NCBI RefSeq assembly: GCF_000003195.3
Contig: NC_012872.2
Location: 20,059,804 to 20,123,803 of the forward strand
DNA from: Sorghum bicolor
Taxonomy: Eukaryota; Streptophyta; Magnoliopsida; Poales; Poaceae
Direction: 5' to 3'
Length of the DNA: 64,000 nucleotides
Shown: positions 13,301 through 23,718 of the stretch, piece after piece
Numbering within the stretch: position 1 is the first letter of the stretch
How the letters are laid out: every line of letters starts with the position of its first letter
Program-made: the position numbers and the translations under genes
The notes under the pieces: generated by a model
Databases searched by the model: none
Told to the model about the DNA's origin: nothing
Seen by the model: only the letters and a program-made list of their open reading frames with translations

Positions 13301-13664
13301 CCGCCGCATCACGCGGTATTCCTGCGATCATGCAACGCGACGGGGAAATAAATAATAATAATTACACGAGAACAGAACAGGAGTCGGTCAATCAGGTGAG
13401 GCGCCAGTGGGCGGCAGCATTGCGTGGACGGACGGAGGGTTTACCGATGGAGGAAGAGGAGGAGGAGTCGGCTGCGGCGGCGGACATCGCGGCGTGGCGG
13501 CGCGGGCGGGAGACGCGGACGCTCGGGCTCGGAGTGGGGCGTGGGGCAAAGAGAGCGGAGGAGGCGGCGACAGGTGCGGCAGCGTGGAGATAGGGAAGAG
13601 AGGCAGACTGGTGGAAGTGGTGGTGGGCAATAGGACGTGGTAGAACTCGTGCGGCTCCGCCCAT
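1358..13664 (-). CDS. NAD(P)-binding Rossmann-fold protein (atypical SDR, YeeZ-like), nine exons
   Basis: Exons, 5' to 3' on the minus strand: 13664-13445, 13321-13206, 12051-11879, 4913-4820, 4444-4334, 4196-4107, 1812-1727, 1631-1567, 1470-1358. Together they give 1068 nt, 355 residues and a TAA stop, with every junction in phase. Residues 1 to about 65 are rich in Ala, Ser, Arg and Pro and lack acidic residues, so a plastid transit peptide is possible; Met60 is an alternative start. The dinucleotide-binding loop GPGVLG is at residues 98-103 after a hydrophobic strand (LLIV). The segment SSTAVYD is at 186-192, where classical SDRs have their Ser and Tyr, but the usual YxxxK is absent, as in YeeZ-like atypical SDRs. 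The C-terminus ([15 protein letters not shown]) matches my recollection of plant members. Substrate unknown. Introns are GT-AG except intron 5 (AT-AC). The gene spans 12.3 kb because introns 2, 3 and 6 hold transposons, none of which breaks an exon. Expression was not testable here. Confidence 0.87.
1923..3855 (+). pseudogene. LINE reverse transcriptase remnant
   Basis: The segment from 1923 shows the RT motif [14 protein letters not shown], then a stop (TAG near 2017), then [18 protein letters not shown] and YADNTLTFM. The last is the catalytic YADD box with its second Asp changed to Asn, which alone should abolish polymerase activity. From 3433 another frame gives the C-terminal zinc-binding segment with [20 protein letters not shown] (zf-RVT of plant LINEs). 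Several frameshifts and stops separate the blocks. The ORFs around 2561-3357 are fragments of the region between. Confidence 0.8.
3140..3265. mobile_element. Tourist-like MITE inside the LINE
   Basis: 126 bp with imperfect TIRs (left GGCCACGTTCGTTTC, right reverse complement GGGCTTGTTCGGTTA), flanked by TTA on both sides (3137-3139 and 3266-3268). TTA duplications are the signature of PIF/Harbinger-mobilised MITEs. Confidence 0.72.
4197..4333 (-). other. U12-type AT-AC intron (intron 5 of the Rossmann-fold gene)
   Basis: Read on the minus strand, the 137-nt intron begins ATATCCTCA and ends TTCCTTGACTTCCATTAC. The 5' site matches the U12 AT-AC consensus ATATCCTT at seven of eight positions. 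TTCCTTGAC is a near-perfect U12 branch site, and its A lies about 10 nt before the terminal AC. Removing exactly this interval joins GGA-CTT-TAC to AAA-TCA-GAT in phase and restores the expected Gly-Leu-Tyr-Lys run. No GT donor near the exon end gives a sensible join. It is the only non-GT-AG intron of the eight. Confidence 0.85.
5226..5552 (-). repeat. R1 3' LTR (327 bp, internally deleted)
   Basis: Left-hand LTR, near-identical to the 5' LTR but about 114 bp shorter. One block of nearly 100 bp (the GC-rich hairpin block) and a second block of about 15 bp are missing. Confidence 0.9.
5595..8687 (-). pseudogene. R1 pol: RT, RNase H, integrase, chromodomain
   Basis: Open for more than 1000 codons. 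Numbering from the GTG-type start at 8618: RT with FFDDILIYS at about 271-279; RNase H with VDCDAS at about 415; integrase with an HHCC-like finger (C639, C642) and catalytic D672, D732 and E768 all present; chromodomain near 965-1000 ([18 protein letters not shown]). The frame stops early at FKTLP; a one-base change there moves the last about 25 residues ([16 protein letters not shown]) into the next frame at 5510-5600. The enzyme domains look intact, but the upstream stop and the gag frameshift make the copy defective alone. Confidence 0.87.
8688..9158 (-). pseudogene. R1 zinc knuckle and protease segment
   Basis: Contains the start of a CCHC-type knuckle ([17 protein letters not shown]), in which EQY appears twice, suggesting a 9-bp duplication that changes knuckle spacing. 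The aspartic protease active site [10 protein letters not shown] follows. The frame ends at a TAG (8688-8690) that lies in phase with the downstream pol frame, so a single nonsense change separates protease from RT. Confidence 0.82.
9160..10453 (-). pseudogene. R1 gag (frameshifted)
   Basis: The capsid polyprotein starts at the ATG at 10453. The N-terminal third is low-complexity Pro/Gln/Thr, followed by the retrotransposon Gag domain ([20 protein letters not shown] and the helix around [12 protein letters not shown]). One frame shift in the C-run near 9170-9185 separates it from the zinc knuckle at 8688-9158. Whether this is a mutation or a programmed shift cannot be told from one copy; a mutation is likelier because the junction has no slippery heptamer that I recognise. 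Confidence 0.8.
10090..10203. repeat. Tandem CAGCAGCTGCTGGGTCGT-type repeat in R1 gag
   Basis: Four imperfect copies of a 27-33 bp unit encoding [14 protein letters not shown] peptides on the minus strand. Unit-length variation suggests replication slippage in the low-complexity gag N-terminus. Confidence 0.75.
10474..10914 (-). repeat. R1 5' LTR (441 bp)
   Basis: Right-hand LTR, 5' for the minus-strand element. It contains a perfect 10-bp inverted repeat (GTGAACAGTA at 10596-10605 and its complement at 10628-10637) in a GC-rich stretch absent from the other LTR. Confidence 0.9.
11334..11735. mobile_element. Tourist-like (PIF/Harbinger) MITE in intron 3
   Basis: 402 bp with terminal inverted repeats GAGCATCTCCAAGAG and GAGCATCTCCAATAG, flanked by TTA on both sides (11331-11333, 11736-11738). 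No coding capacity. The interval 10920-11333, between R1 and this MITE, is plain intron with nothing recognisable. Confidence 0.8.
12212..12386. mobile_element. hAT-type MITE in intron 2
   Basis: 175 bp with inverted ends (CAGGGGCGGATCC left; right end is the complement of CAGTGGCGGATCC) and a perfect 8-bp duplication GTGTTGAT at 12204-12211 and 12387-12394. Eight-base duplications are diagnostic of hAT transposition. Confidence 0.87.
12684..12995. mobile_element. MITE with GAGCACCTCCAGTG ends in intron 2
   Basis: About 312 bp. Left end GAGCACCTCCAGTG and right-end complement GAGCAGCTCCAGTG, each followed inward by an AAATCGAAC motif. Flanks are TGA on both sides (12681-12683, 12996-12998), consistent with a PIF/Harbinger-like 3-bp duplication. 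Confidence 0.65.
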
Positions 13665-14055
13665 GCCGATGGCGTGGCGGCGTCAGTATCGTGGACGCTG
13701 GAGAAATGGAAAAGCCCAGGCCAGGGGGCGTCTTGTTTTGTACACGCCGACGTTCCTACGCTACTTGCCTACTGGAACGCGGATCCCTCTACATTATCCG
13801 ATGGCTAGGCTCCCACCGCCGGGTCTTTGGTTCCCACTACCTACAATGAGGGGACCTATTCTATTAGCATATGGTGTATCATAAATGAAAGTAAAATTAG
13901 CTTCAAGAGAATCTGTAAATCTTTTATAATTAAGAGAAAGAGAAATAGATATTTTGATAAAAAATACTCTCCAATAAACTCTTTAATAAGTTATCAAAAT
14001 ATAGATATTTTTTATTCTGAATTTTTCGCTAGCCAAAGATAGAAAACAAGAATAG
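13665..14055. promoter_or_regulatory. Upstream region of the Rossmann-fold gene
   Basis: The 391 bp between the gene's ATG and the edge of T1 are all that remains of its local promoter. GC-rich near the gene, AT-rich beyond 13880. I see no convincing TATA box on the minus strand. Any distal control elements now lie more than 50 kb away. Confidence 0.4.
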
Positions 14056-14543
14056 TATAATATCCTAAAAATTCACATTCAAAAATTACTCACATTAAAA
14101 ATTATTTTCGAAATATATTTCAAAAACTATAAATTATTTGAGCTCTATAGTATCTCTATCCAATTTTTTTTCATCCATCGCAGTTATCCATCTTCAAATA
14201 TATCCAGCAGAACATGGCATCAGCATCACATGTCCGCTACTCATATCTTTCGCTCGCTCGCTTTGCCCGATACCCGACAACGACGCGTGCACCAACCCCA
14301 CCACCATCAGCGCCGCAGCGCACTTGCACCCGGCCCCCCTCGCCGAGCACATTCGCTCGCACGTGCACCGCGACATGCAAGCCCCACTTCTTGTCTTTTT
14401 CTTCCTCCTCTTTTGCTCGAAAAAATAGCAAGTCGCAACGCATAACTGGGCACCATTCATATTTTTTCGCGCACAAATAACAGCAAGTACCACAAGCTTA
14501 TATGCAAGAAAGCATAGCAGTGCACCCACACACATGAATATAT

Positions 14544-14709
14544 CTCATGCATGCAGGGCATGCCACCGTCCATTTGCATGCACCGTGCATGCAAATGAGA
14601 CATTGTCTTTTGCATGCAAATTAAGCACCGTCCACCGTCCTTGTCCCATCAGCCATGCACTACAGTAGCATCTTTAATGGCAAGCAACTGAGCGTTTTGG
14701 TCTATAAAA
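14544..14709 (+). promoter_or_regulatory. T1 5' LTR promoter: CATGCA cluster and TATA box
   Basis: About five copies of CATGCA within 110 bp, some inside ATGCAAAT, then TATAAAA at 14703-14709. CATGCA is the RY element bound by B3-domain (ABI3/FUS3 class) factors of seed tissue. The right LTR keeps part of the cluster (62510-62640), but its TATA is TATATTTA (62716-62723). Promoter function is inferred from position. Confidence 0.55.
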
Positions 14710-15313
14710 ATGCACTCTCGGGTGCTCACTCTCACCACCCGGATAAGCACGTTCATTCACTCGCTCACTCGCTTGTTTTCTCTCGCTTTGCGTATATCGT
14801 ATACGGTCATACGCACAAGACGAGCTCGACTGTCGTCGCAAGACGAGGTGAGCAGCTCATGAGCATCTCCTTGCTCTCCTCTGTCTTCCTGTAGTATTTT
14901 TTTATCCCTCTTTGTATTTATCTGTACCAATTCACTGTCGTGAACTCCACAAACTGAACCATGATATACAAAAGAGCTCTAATGATCCCTGCTAATTTCT
15001 CTCTTCCTATGTATATGTGGGCCATAAGTATTAACTCTATCAAATAGTATATGCACGCACCATGCACTACCAGCCAAAAAATTATCTCGTGAAGCATCCA
15101 TTCCTTAATCATCGTTAGCCTTTTTCGCGTGATTAAATTTCGGCCATTTCACAAATGCCACATGCTAACTCTGATTTCAACGATTCTTTTTCCTAAATTC
15201 ATCTAAAATCATGATCTACCTCTCATATTAATTTTATGATTTTTAGAGCTTATTTGAATTTATATGATTATTTATCTGGGCTTTTTGTCTGTGTCGTTCG
15301 TCACTTATTTTAG

Positions 15314-15492
15314 CTGACAAAGTGAACGACCTAGAGAACGAGGACGTTGGAGACGAGTACCGCGAGTTCGACGTCGAGGATCTAGACTGTCAGCAGGAGT
15401 TTGCTGATGACGCCGACGGAGGCAAGTCCAACCGATTCCCTTTGATGCATATTGATCATATTTTTAAACACAACCCGGAGAAGCCGTTTTAA
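15314..15492 (+). other. Exon-like open segment inside the T1 5' LTR
   Basis: Preceded by a good acceptor (CTTATTTTAG) and open for about 59 codons to TAA at 15490. The peptide is very acidic with the core YREFDVEDLDCQQEF. The right LTR carries the same segment (63306-63484) with the frame kept until a nonsense codon near its end. It may be a spliced leader-encoded peptide or relic coding sequence; I assign no function. Confidence 0.45.
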
Positions 15493-15649
15493 ATATTACA
15501 TGTACGATATATGTATAAAGTATTTTCGCTGCTTAGTTAAAACCTGTTGGATAGGCATCCTTGAATTGATATTACCTGATAATTGTCTTGTTTGAACCTA
15601 GGAACAAATAATATGCTATGACAGAAATATTATTATTTAGTATGCTTAG

Positions 15650-16969
15650 TGTTGACGGTCCTTAAGTACCAAATATAATCATCAAATAAAAAAAAGAAAA
15701 GGATCCAAATACAACCAACACCCAGACTTAGGGTTTTATCTGACAGAATTCCACGAGTTTTGGTGTTTGTCTAATTACGTAGGGGTTATCAGGAAATATG
15801 GAGGAAAGGCCCACACGTCGAGTTTACATAGAGATATTAACGTGCCGCGCAGTTTTCTATCATCTAGAAGACTCCAGAAGCCACGGGAACGAACGAGAAG
15901 CCGAGCGGGCTCGGGGGCAGGGCGCCCGCCCAGCTACAGGAACCAATCAGGTTCCGTCTCGCGGATTATGCTCCACCGACCTAAAGGATCAAAGAAAATC
16001 ATGCGATCAATGTCGGTTTGATCCGACGGCCCAGGTTCACTTGAGGGGACTATATAAGCAGACCCCCTGGCCCCTGGAGGAGGCACCCCCTTGATCCCTA
16101 TTCATTATTCATAGACAGAGCAAAAGTTAGGGTTTCGAGATGAGATCTCTCCTCTCATCTCTAAACTAGAGTAGATCTAGATAGTAGCGAGATAGAGAGC
16201 GAGGGAGGATTGGAGGAGAGGCCGGCCTGTCGGTTCTTCCTCCGGTTGTACTTCGTCATGATCAAGCTCTAATCAAGCTTGCTCATGGGATGACTCTGGT
16301 AATCTACTTTTAATTCATTATGCAATTACTAATCATGTATGTTCTGGTTCACAACTCTTTTGAGTACTTTTAATCTATAGGACCCTATAGGTTAGAGTTG
16401 TAGTATAGGTGTAAGCGTGGTGCTTAGACCTAGATTACTTGTGGATATCCCCTGTCTAGCTGAATCGTGTGGTAGGCCGCGTAGGTGACAGTTACGTTGG
16501 TCCCTTAAAGTCCACCTCCCGTTAGCAGGATTGGTAGGGTTTATCGGCCTATGGATAAACATCCTTTGTGGTGTATTCTTATCACGTGGTTCGTCCCAGA
16601 CATAGACATATCCCTTTGAAGTAGAGAAACCATAGTTACCCTCTCTGTTCTGCTACCATCGCCCATATACTAGATTGCTCTACTCTCTATTCTCATATTA
16701 TCACCCATTGTTATCTTACCTTTAATATTGTTCTTATTCAATTCTACCATCTTTCCTATTTACACTTATCTATCTATCTTGGTTAAGTTAGAGCGTAGTT
16801 GGTTCTCCCGTTTCCCTGTGGATACGATAAAACCTTTAACCGGGTAAAAGCTACAACGGTATCCGTGCGCTTGTGGATTTATCTGTGTGCGTATAAATAC
16901 CATAGTACACTCTAGTGCCATGCTAGGGATGACAACCTAGAATTCAAGTGGTGTTAGCAAGTGTCAACA
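15650..16969 (+). repeat. A1 5' LTR
   Basis: Begins TGTTGACGGTCC, ends GTGTCAACA. TATA box TATATAAG at 16051-16058. Contains one GGGCGCCC palindrome (15920-15927); the 3' LTR has two. Confidence 0.9.
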
Positions 16970-17127
16970 AGCATTTTTGGCGCCGTTGTCGGGGAAACGG
17001 TTGCTGAGTTGACTACGAACTAGCTTAATCATTTTCTAAAAATAAGTAAATAGATATTTTTTCCTTTATCCTTTGCCTCATCTCTGCTATTCTTTCTTCT
17101 TATCTAATCCTTGATCTCTGGTCTATC

Positions 17128-18690
17128 ATGAATGCAAACATGTCTATCTATCAGTTTCATAGACCTACGAGCACACATCTCGAACCACCAAAATCTTCAA
17201 AGCCTATCATAGCATCTAGTTTTGAGATAGACCCCGAATAAATAGAATTTGTTCAAAAACAACCTTTCTCAGGAGAAGGTGAGGAAAACCCATACACACA
17301 CCTAAGAGAGTTTTATCGAGTCTGTGACCTCCTTCGCATAGAAGGCATGTCCGATGAGACCATTAAATGGAAGCTCTTTTCGTTCTCTTTAACAGGAAAA
17401 GCTAGACATTGGTACAAACTCAAAGTAGGGAGTGTTCATGGAGATTGGAAGGAGTTATATAATAGTTTTATTTTTAAATATTTTCCAATCTCCAAAGTGG
17501 TGGAACTTCGGCGTGAGATTCTTTCTTTTAGACAACTGGAAGAAGAATCTCTCGGCAAATCATGGGACCGCTTTATTAACCTTACTCTCACTGGCCCAAA
17601 GCTTTTTATTCCAGAAGAAGTTCTTCTAATTCACTTTTTTGAGGGCCTTAGTAGGGAAAATAAGCAAACCTTGAATACAGCCTCTAGAGGATCCTTCTAT
17701 CACCTACCTGCTAGTGAAGCTAGGGATTTAATTGATTCATTGAGTGGAAAGTTTCCTAGCATTTATATCCCTGAGAAAGAGAAAGATCCAGTTCCTAGAC
17801 AAGAAGAGGAAGTTTCGATAGCTAGATCACAACCACTTCAATTCCAAACTTTAGCTATCTATCCTAAACCATCAATACCCCAAAATTCTCCAAGGGAGGA
17901 AGGAATTCTGACCTTAAATCTTTCAGATGCTGATGGTTTAGACTTCTGGTTCCATAAGAGACCTTCAAGTAGGGATAATTCAAATCCTTGTAATAATGGT
18001 TCTCTTAGAGAATGTCCTGGTTCCTATTTTGAAGAAGTCGAGGATGACATATCAAGTGAAGGAGAGCTAAGCCATATAGAAAATTCTATCTGCTCCCCTT
18101 CCATGTTCACAAATTCTAAATCCATCCTTGACCCTAGAGACCCCTCTTATCCCTCTCCTTTTAAGTCTCATGATGATCCTAGCAATCCATCAAGACGACC
18201 AAACCATAGGAGTCATGAAGACCATAAGGATGGCATGTCAAGTAATGCCATAGAAGGAGAGCTAAGCCATAGACAAGATTCTATCAGCTCCCCTGTCTTG
18301 ATCACAAGTTCTAAATGGCTGGAATGTGTAGAATGGATGGATAAGGAAGAAGCCTTAATGGATTCTGACTTTGGCCCAATTTCAAATGGTGAGTTCTTGA
18401 CTCCCTTTGAAGATGAGATTCATCCAACTACAGAAGAGGACATAGGTGAGACCAATCCATGAGAAACTTCGAACATTCAGATTGGAGACGAAGATAACAT
18501 TAATGAGCATGGTATTTATTTCATAGCCACTTCGTTTACTCCATGCTCATATGAAACATCTTCCCATTCTATTAGTCTCTCCAACATCACCACATTCGAG
18601 ATCTCCAACCCCCTTTTCCTTTCTATTTATAAAAACTTTAAAAGGGCAGTTGTCGATGCATATGTCTATAATAAATATTGCAAATCTCAT
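17128..18690 (+). pseudogene. A1 gag (Athila-like), broken
   Basis: ATG at 17128 (MNANMSIYQFHRPT). The Gag core is at 17347-17760 with MSDETIKWKLFSFSLTGKA, RHWY and GPKLFIPEEV, followed by a long acidic Ser/Pro/His-rich tail. An in-frame TAA lies near 17239 and a TGA at 18460; the reading continues past it to about 18690 (IQIGDEDNINEHGIYF). It is the sense counterpart of the intact A2 gag (36657-35098). Confidence 0.8.
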
Positions 18691-18979
18691 TGAGTTGATC
18701 TTGATATAGGTCAGCGTTGGAAGGGAAACCACTTCGCCGACACAAACTGATGGTTTCCCAAGGACAAGCTTAGTGTCCTAAAATAAGCGCTTATCAGATT
18801 GTAACATGACCTTACAACATTACCTAGTGTATTGAGTATATAAGGATAATTGTAAAAATATTCCTTCGGGTATTCTTGTCACTAACCTTTCCAGGATTGG
18901 AGCAAGAAGATCGGATGAATGACAAGCACAAGGTATGTCCAACCAATCATCATGCAACACTGAATTAAATTCATCCAAA

Positions 18980-19012
18980 CTTGAATTTTGCAAAATTCAA
19001 GCTTGGGGGCGT
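18980..19012 (+). other. Internal palindrome plus purine tract of A1
   Basis: A perfect 22-bp palindrome (arm CTTGAATTTTG, 18980-19001) runs straight into a tract reading CTTGGGGGCGTAC. The same pair follows gag in A2 (34778-34808) and E1 (58430-58461). Confidence 0.6.
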
Positions 19013-19310
19013 ACTTTACATAAAAACATCCTTTGCCATGTGTTGACAGTCCTTAATGCTCATATTTAACCATAAATTAATCATGGAAAAGGATCCAAAT
19101 GCAACCAACACCTAGACTTAGGGTTTTATCTGACAGAATTCCACGAGTTTTGGTGTTTGTCTATTTCTGCAGGGGGTTATCAGGAAATACAGAGGAAAGG
19201 CCCACACGTCGGGTTTACATAGAGGTATTAACGTGCTGCGCAATTTTCTACCATCTAGAAGACTTCAGAAGCCACGGGAACGAAGCGGAGGCCGAGAGGA
19301 CTCAGGGACA

Positions 19311-19496
19311 GGGCGCCCGCCCTACTCTCCTGGGCGCCCGCCCACTTCCAGAGTCCAATCAGGACTCTCTTTCGGGATATTGCTCCACCGACCTAAAGGA
19401 TCAAGGATAACTGTTCAATCAAAGGATCAAGGATAACTGTTCAATCAATGTCAGTTTGATCCAATGGCCCAGATTCATTTGAAAAGACTATATAAG
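19311..19496 (+). promoter_or_regulatory. Paired-palindrome promoter module, B1
   Basis: GGGCGCCC at 19311 and 19332; TATATAAG at 19489. The distance is 150 bp because of a 26-bp tandem duplication; without it, 124. Confidence 0.6.
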
Positions 19497-19576
19497 CAAG
19501 GCCCCCTGGCCTCTGGAGATCATACCTCTTCTACAGAATCAAAGCTAGGGTTTCAATTCTTCATCCAAGTAGAGAG

Positions 19577-19680
19577 AATCCCTCTAGTTCTTCTAGTTGT
19601 ACCTCTAGTTCATCTAGTTCTAGTTCATCTAGTTCTAGTTCTAGTTCCTCTAGTTCTAGTTCTAGTTAGTTCTAGTTGTA
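19577..19680. repeat. CTAGTT-type simple repeat in B1
   Basis: Degenerate hexamer array (CTAGTT, TCTAGTTC). A shorter version occurs in the sister LTR at 29455-29515, so the array expands and contracts between copies. Confidence 0.8.
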
Positions 19681-20345
19681 ATCTAGAAAATAGGGAGAGA
19701 GAAGAGGAGAGCGGAGGAGGAGCCGGATCTGTCAGATCTTCCTCAACATTGTACTTTTGCAGCAATTGGTTTGTTCTTCATCATTCTCCAGGTTCTTCAA
19801 TTCATAATTCCTGAGTTCTTTAGTTACTTTTATTTACATTCAAGTTATTTATTAGATTCCCACTTGCATCAAGTGCTCTAATCTTTGAAACATTAGAGTA
19901 GTAATTAATAGATTAGACGTGGTGTTTAGTCTTGCAATTACCTGGAATTGCACCCAATCTTGTGGATTGTTGTGGTAGCCCTAGGGTAGTGATAGCCCTA
20001 ACGGTCGACGTATTCCACCACGTTCGGATCGGTGTTTGTAGGACCGTAGTCAGACCTTCCTAGCCCCCTTCTCATCTCTTTCTGTGATTAGTGCTCTGAT
20101 GTCCCGAAATAGATAATCTTGAAGTAATTCTTGATTCTTAGATCAACTAGAGAACTCTCAGGAAACTTCCTCTCTTCCCACCAAAAATAATTATATAGTT
20201 ATCCTTGGGCGATATTGAATCTTAATTAGTACACTCACGTTCTCTGTGGAAAATCGATATTCTGGAATACTCCCAGGTGAAAGCTACATCGGTATCCGTG
20301 CGCTTGCGGATTTTTCTGTTTGCGTTTAAAATACCCAACACCATG

Positions 20346-23300
20346 TTGCTATGTTGGTTGTCCCTAACTTTGAGACATGCTTAATTTGTTAAACGCTAAT
20401 CATTCTATTTTCATCTCCACTTGAGTAAGATCTCTATAATGTTGTCATGCTACCTTTGTCTATTCACAAGTAAGTGTTGGTTTAGAAGTACTCGACATAC
20501 TTCCATTGGCATTTAAATTAAGCGTGGTGCTTAGGTTAAATAGCCTTCCTTAATCTGATTAGACATGGAGTCTAGTTTGGTTACTAAACTTAAAAACTGC
20601 TTGTGTAGACATTGGTATATTTTGTTGGACTAACCCCTACAAAAAAACTTTCAATATCGATTTGGGAAGTCCTGAGATAAACTCACATTGGAGACAAAGA
20701 GAGAGACACATCAAGTTTAACAATTTACACAAGGAAGACGTTGCTCATAAGAGATGATCCATGGAGGGTGCCACGAACACGATGCACATCCGCTAAGAAA
20801 GGAAAGCTTCCATAAGGTGATACTGTACCATCACTCTTCAAGTAAGGTAACATCTTAAGGTTCTTGACTATCACTTTTATAAGCTTCTCCTTGGTTCTGG
20901 CGTTCATATGAATAAAAGAGACAAACATGTATGATTTATAACTTCAAATTAACCAAGCCAACTGATTCAACATGTTTAGTCCTTTAATCTTTGTTCCCAG
21001 TACTACCTCCATGATCCCACACTCCTAATCATATGAGCTAAAATGTTGCACATTCATTCTTTGAGAGATATAAAGAAAAAGACATATACATAGATAAATT
21101 ATCTTTCTATAAGGTTGAGCAACCTGATCTGACAAATGTTTTAAATGCTACACTCATGATCTTATTATCCATCAACTTTGTCTTGCTCACTATGCTTAAG
21201 GTTAGAGAAGAACAAATACACTTTTGGTTCTGTTGGTGTTTTCCACCAATAGGGCCCATGCACTTGATCTCTACCTTGTCTCTATGAGCAGGTACACTTG
21301 GAGCAAAACATGGTGGAGTTTTACAACTCCCAGATTCTACCAAGTGAAGGACCTGGATCTACGAGCACAAACACACTCAGCAGGATGCTGCCAACGCTGC
21401 ACTTCGAACTGCTGGGCAAACGAAGAATATGGGTGACACCGTATCAAGAGGTGCAGACGTCAAGGTCCGCACCTGAATCAAATGACGCACCTGAAGAATG
21501 AACACGGTGAGAAGTCTTGTTCAGAAGACTTAAAACATTGAACCCTCGCCGAAAGGTAAAATCGGTAGTTATCCTTATTTATCCTTTCTGCACTCCCTTT
21601 TCCCTTAAATTATTTTCCTTAAATGGCTTGTTAGTTATTCATGCTATCTTGAAAAGAGAATAAAAATGTTAAAAATAGTAAGCCCCATGTGAGTATGCTT
21701 GTGGCATAAAACCCATAAGTAGATTCACTGTTGGTGGCGTAAAAATAAAATAAATATATTCCTGCCCTACAAAAATGAAAATATAAAAATAAATTTATGA
21801 TCCTACCAAAGAGAGTAATATTTATTAGAGGAAGCTCAACATGATAATGGCTAAGAGATTTTATGCTAACACTTAACTAGTTCCACAAAGCTTTGTTGTC
21901 TATTTGAGCTCCATAGAATTCAAGGATCAAAGAAGACTAGCAGACGAAGGACATCCTAATTGCTGTCAGGGTGCTGCCGACATTCAAATACACCTCTGCC
22001 ACCTGCTAGCTACATCAGAAGAATTTACGTCGAAATCCAGCCTGGGGGAGAGTACCCCCATTTATCCAGCTAAGTGTTTCTACTCGCGTTTATACTTTAC
22101 TCAAATAATAAAAAAGATGCATAATCATATAAAAACCCAAATAAAGATTTTGTGCTTATATATATCTTTGCTTAGTTTGCTAAATAAATAAATAAATAAA
22201 GTTTGCTATGAACCCTAATGATTGGCTCTCACATGTAAATGATGAATAGTTGCTCTACCATGACTAGTTCTCAAAATTGAAATCTCTCTCAAGTTTAGGT
22301 ATGACTGTTATGAATTAAGATTTGCTCTAAACCTGAACTTGTGGGAAGAGTACATCATCTAAAGTCTAAGTCGTTAACGGATATGATATGGGAAGGTTGA
22401 GCTGCTGTTTATCTGTTCCTAGAGATGCTAGAATTCTGGAGAATTTTATCTTTGAAAATCTTTAAAATGTTGCATGATGAGTTCCTGTATGATGAGAGTT
22501 TAAAATCCTACCACAACCATATATACATGCTTATTAGACTATGAACCATACATTTACTTTTTACTACTTATGAGCATTGAGTGTGGTCAAGCTGTGTAGA
22601 CCCTTAGGAGCTTGTCTTGTGGTTAAAATCAAGATCCACTTGCACGTTCACTCATACATGTTGCTTCTACTCCGGAAGTACGCATCCACATACATCCATT
22701 TATTTCCATCTCCAGATTCACCCAAAATTATTCTACTCCTATCTAGGAGAGAATAGCCAAAAACATTATCCTATCCCTGTTATTCCCTGTGAAATAAATG
22801 CTCTTGATATTTTGGTTACTACCACTTGCTACATTATTTTGGTTACTACCACTTGCTACATTATTCTAAGAGTGAATACGAGGAAATAAAAAGGGGCAAG
22901 TGCCCGAAACCTCGAAGAAAAGAAAAAGTGAGACGAGAGGTAGAAATGGACAAGTGTCCGGCAGTGGAATTAGGGGTACAAGGTACCCACCTGAGAGAAA
23001 AGAAAAAAAAGAAAATATAGAGCATCTCATTCCCTTCAAAAAGCTTCAAAGTGCAAGAAAGGTATGTATCCCCTCAAAAGAGCAAAAGTAGAATTAGACT
23101 TTCACCAATGTTTTCACCATTATCACCATCATCATCATACACCATTCATTCGCTACACATGCACATCATGATTTAACTTATTGACTTGTTTCTCTGGATC
23201 CATGGTTTGACTATGCAATAAATGTCTTGTAAGTATGTATTAGCTGTCTCCCACCTATGAGCTCCAGATATCAAACCTTATTAGAGTAGGGTGAGAGAGA

Positions 23301-23718
23301 AGGCAATATCACTATGCCTCATACCACAAATACTAAATACTTTGAGAGGAGGCGTATATCATCACTGCCTTGGTAAGGATCTAGAAATACCACAAAAGAG
23401 AGAATTGAGAGAGTCATACAAGGAATCTCTGAGTTTTATTTGAAAATCTACAAAAACTCCAGAGCTATAGTTGATCAAAGAACAAGAGACTAGCGCTTGA
23501 CTTGACCGTTCTATCTTTTAACTGCTCAAGACACAAGTGACGGTTGCAAGCCCCATGGTGGAAGGTAATATGAGTAGGTTTAAATCTTAACAGTTTACTT
23601 TAACTCAGAGATGAGATCTTGCTTGAACACATGTATACTTTTACGGCATGAAACCACTTCAAAAAACTCTTGAGTCCATCCTTGCTCAGGAACGAGCAAG
23701 AGGTAAGCTTGGGGGAGT
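20346..23718 (+). other. A1 3' non-coding body
   Basis: Continues the A1 body after B1. Co-linear with the non-coding parts of A2 and E1, but where those carry protease-like ORFs this copy has only a short scar near 21290-21530. Near the right end it holds three adjacent dyads (22894-22905, 22948-22959, 22974-22988) shared by all related elements. The ORFs here have no recognisable product. Confidence 0.7.

Larger units (their letters stand above)
19041..20340 (+). repeat. B1: solo LTR inside A1
   Basis: 1300 bp, starts TGTTGACAGTCC, ends ATACCCAACA, flanked by CCATG on both sides (19036-19040, 20341-20345). No internal region, so it is a solo LTR left by LTR-LTR recombination. Contains GGGCGCCC at 19311-19318 and 19332-19339, TATATAAG at 19489-19496, a 26-bp tandem duplication near 19395-19447 and a CTAGTT-rich repeat at 19577-19680. 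Confidence 0.9.

Noticed and set aside
13047..13331. ORF starting at 13331 as the gene's N-terminus
   Set aside because: It reads through intron 1; the acceptor ending ATCGCAG at 13328-13322 and donor GGTAAAC at 13444 join a better upstream exon in phase and add an N-terminal leader.
13255..13884. Plus-strand ORFs opposite the gene's first exons
   Set aside because: Arg/Gly-rich products of GC-rich antisense sequence; the minus strand carries the spliced gene.
21224..21501. Two overlapping small ORFs in A1
   Set aside because: They cover the scar where A2 and E1 have the protease-like region; no motif of their own.
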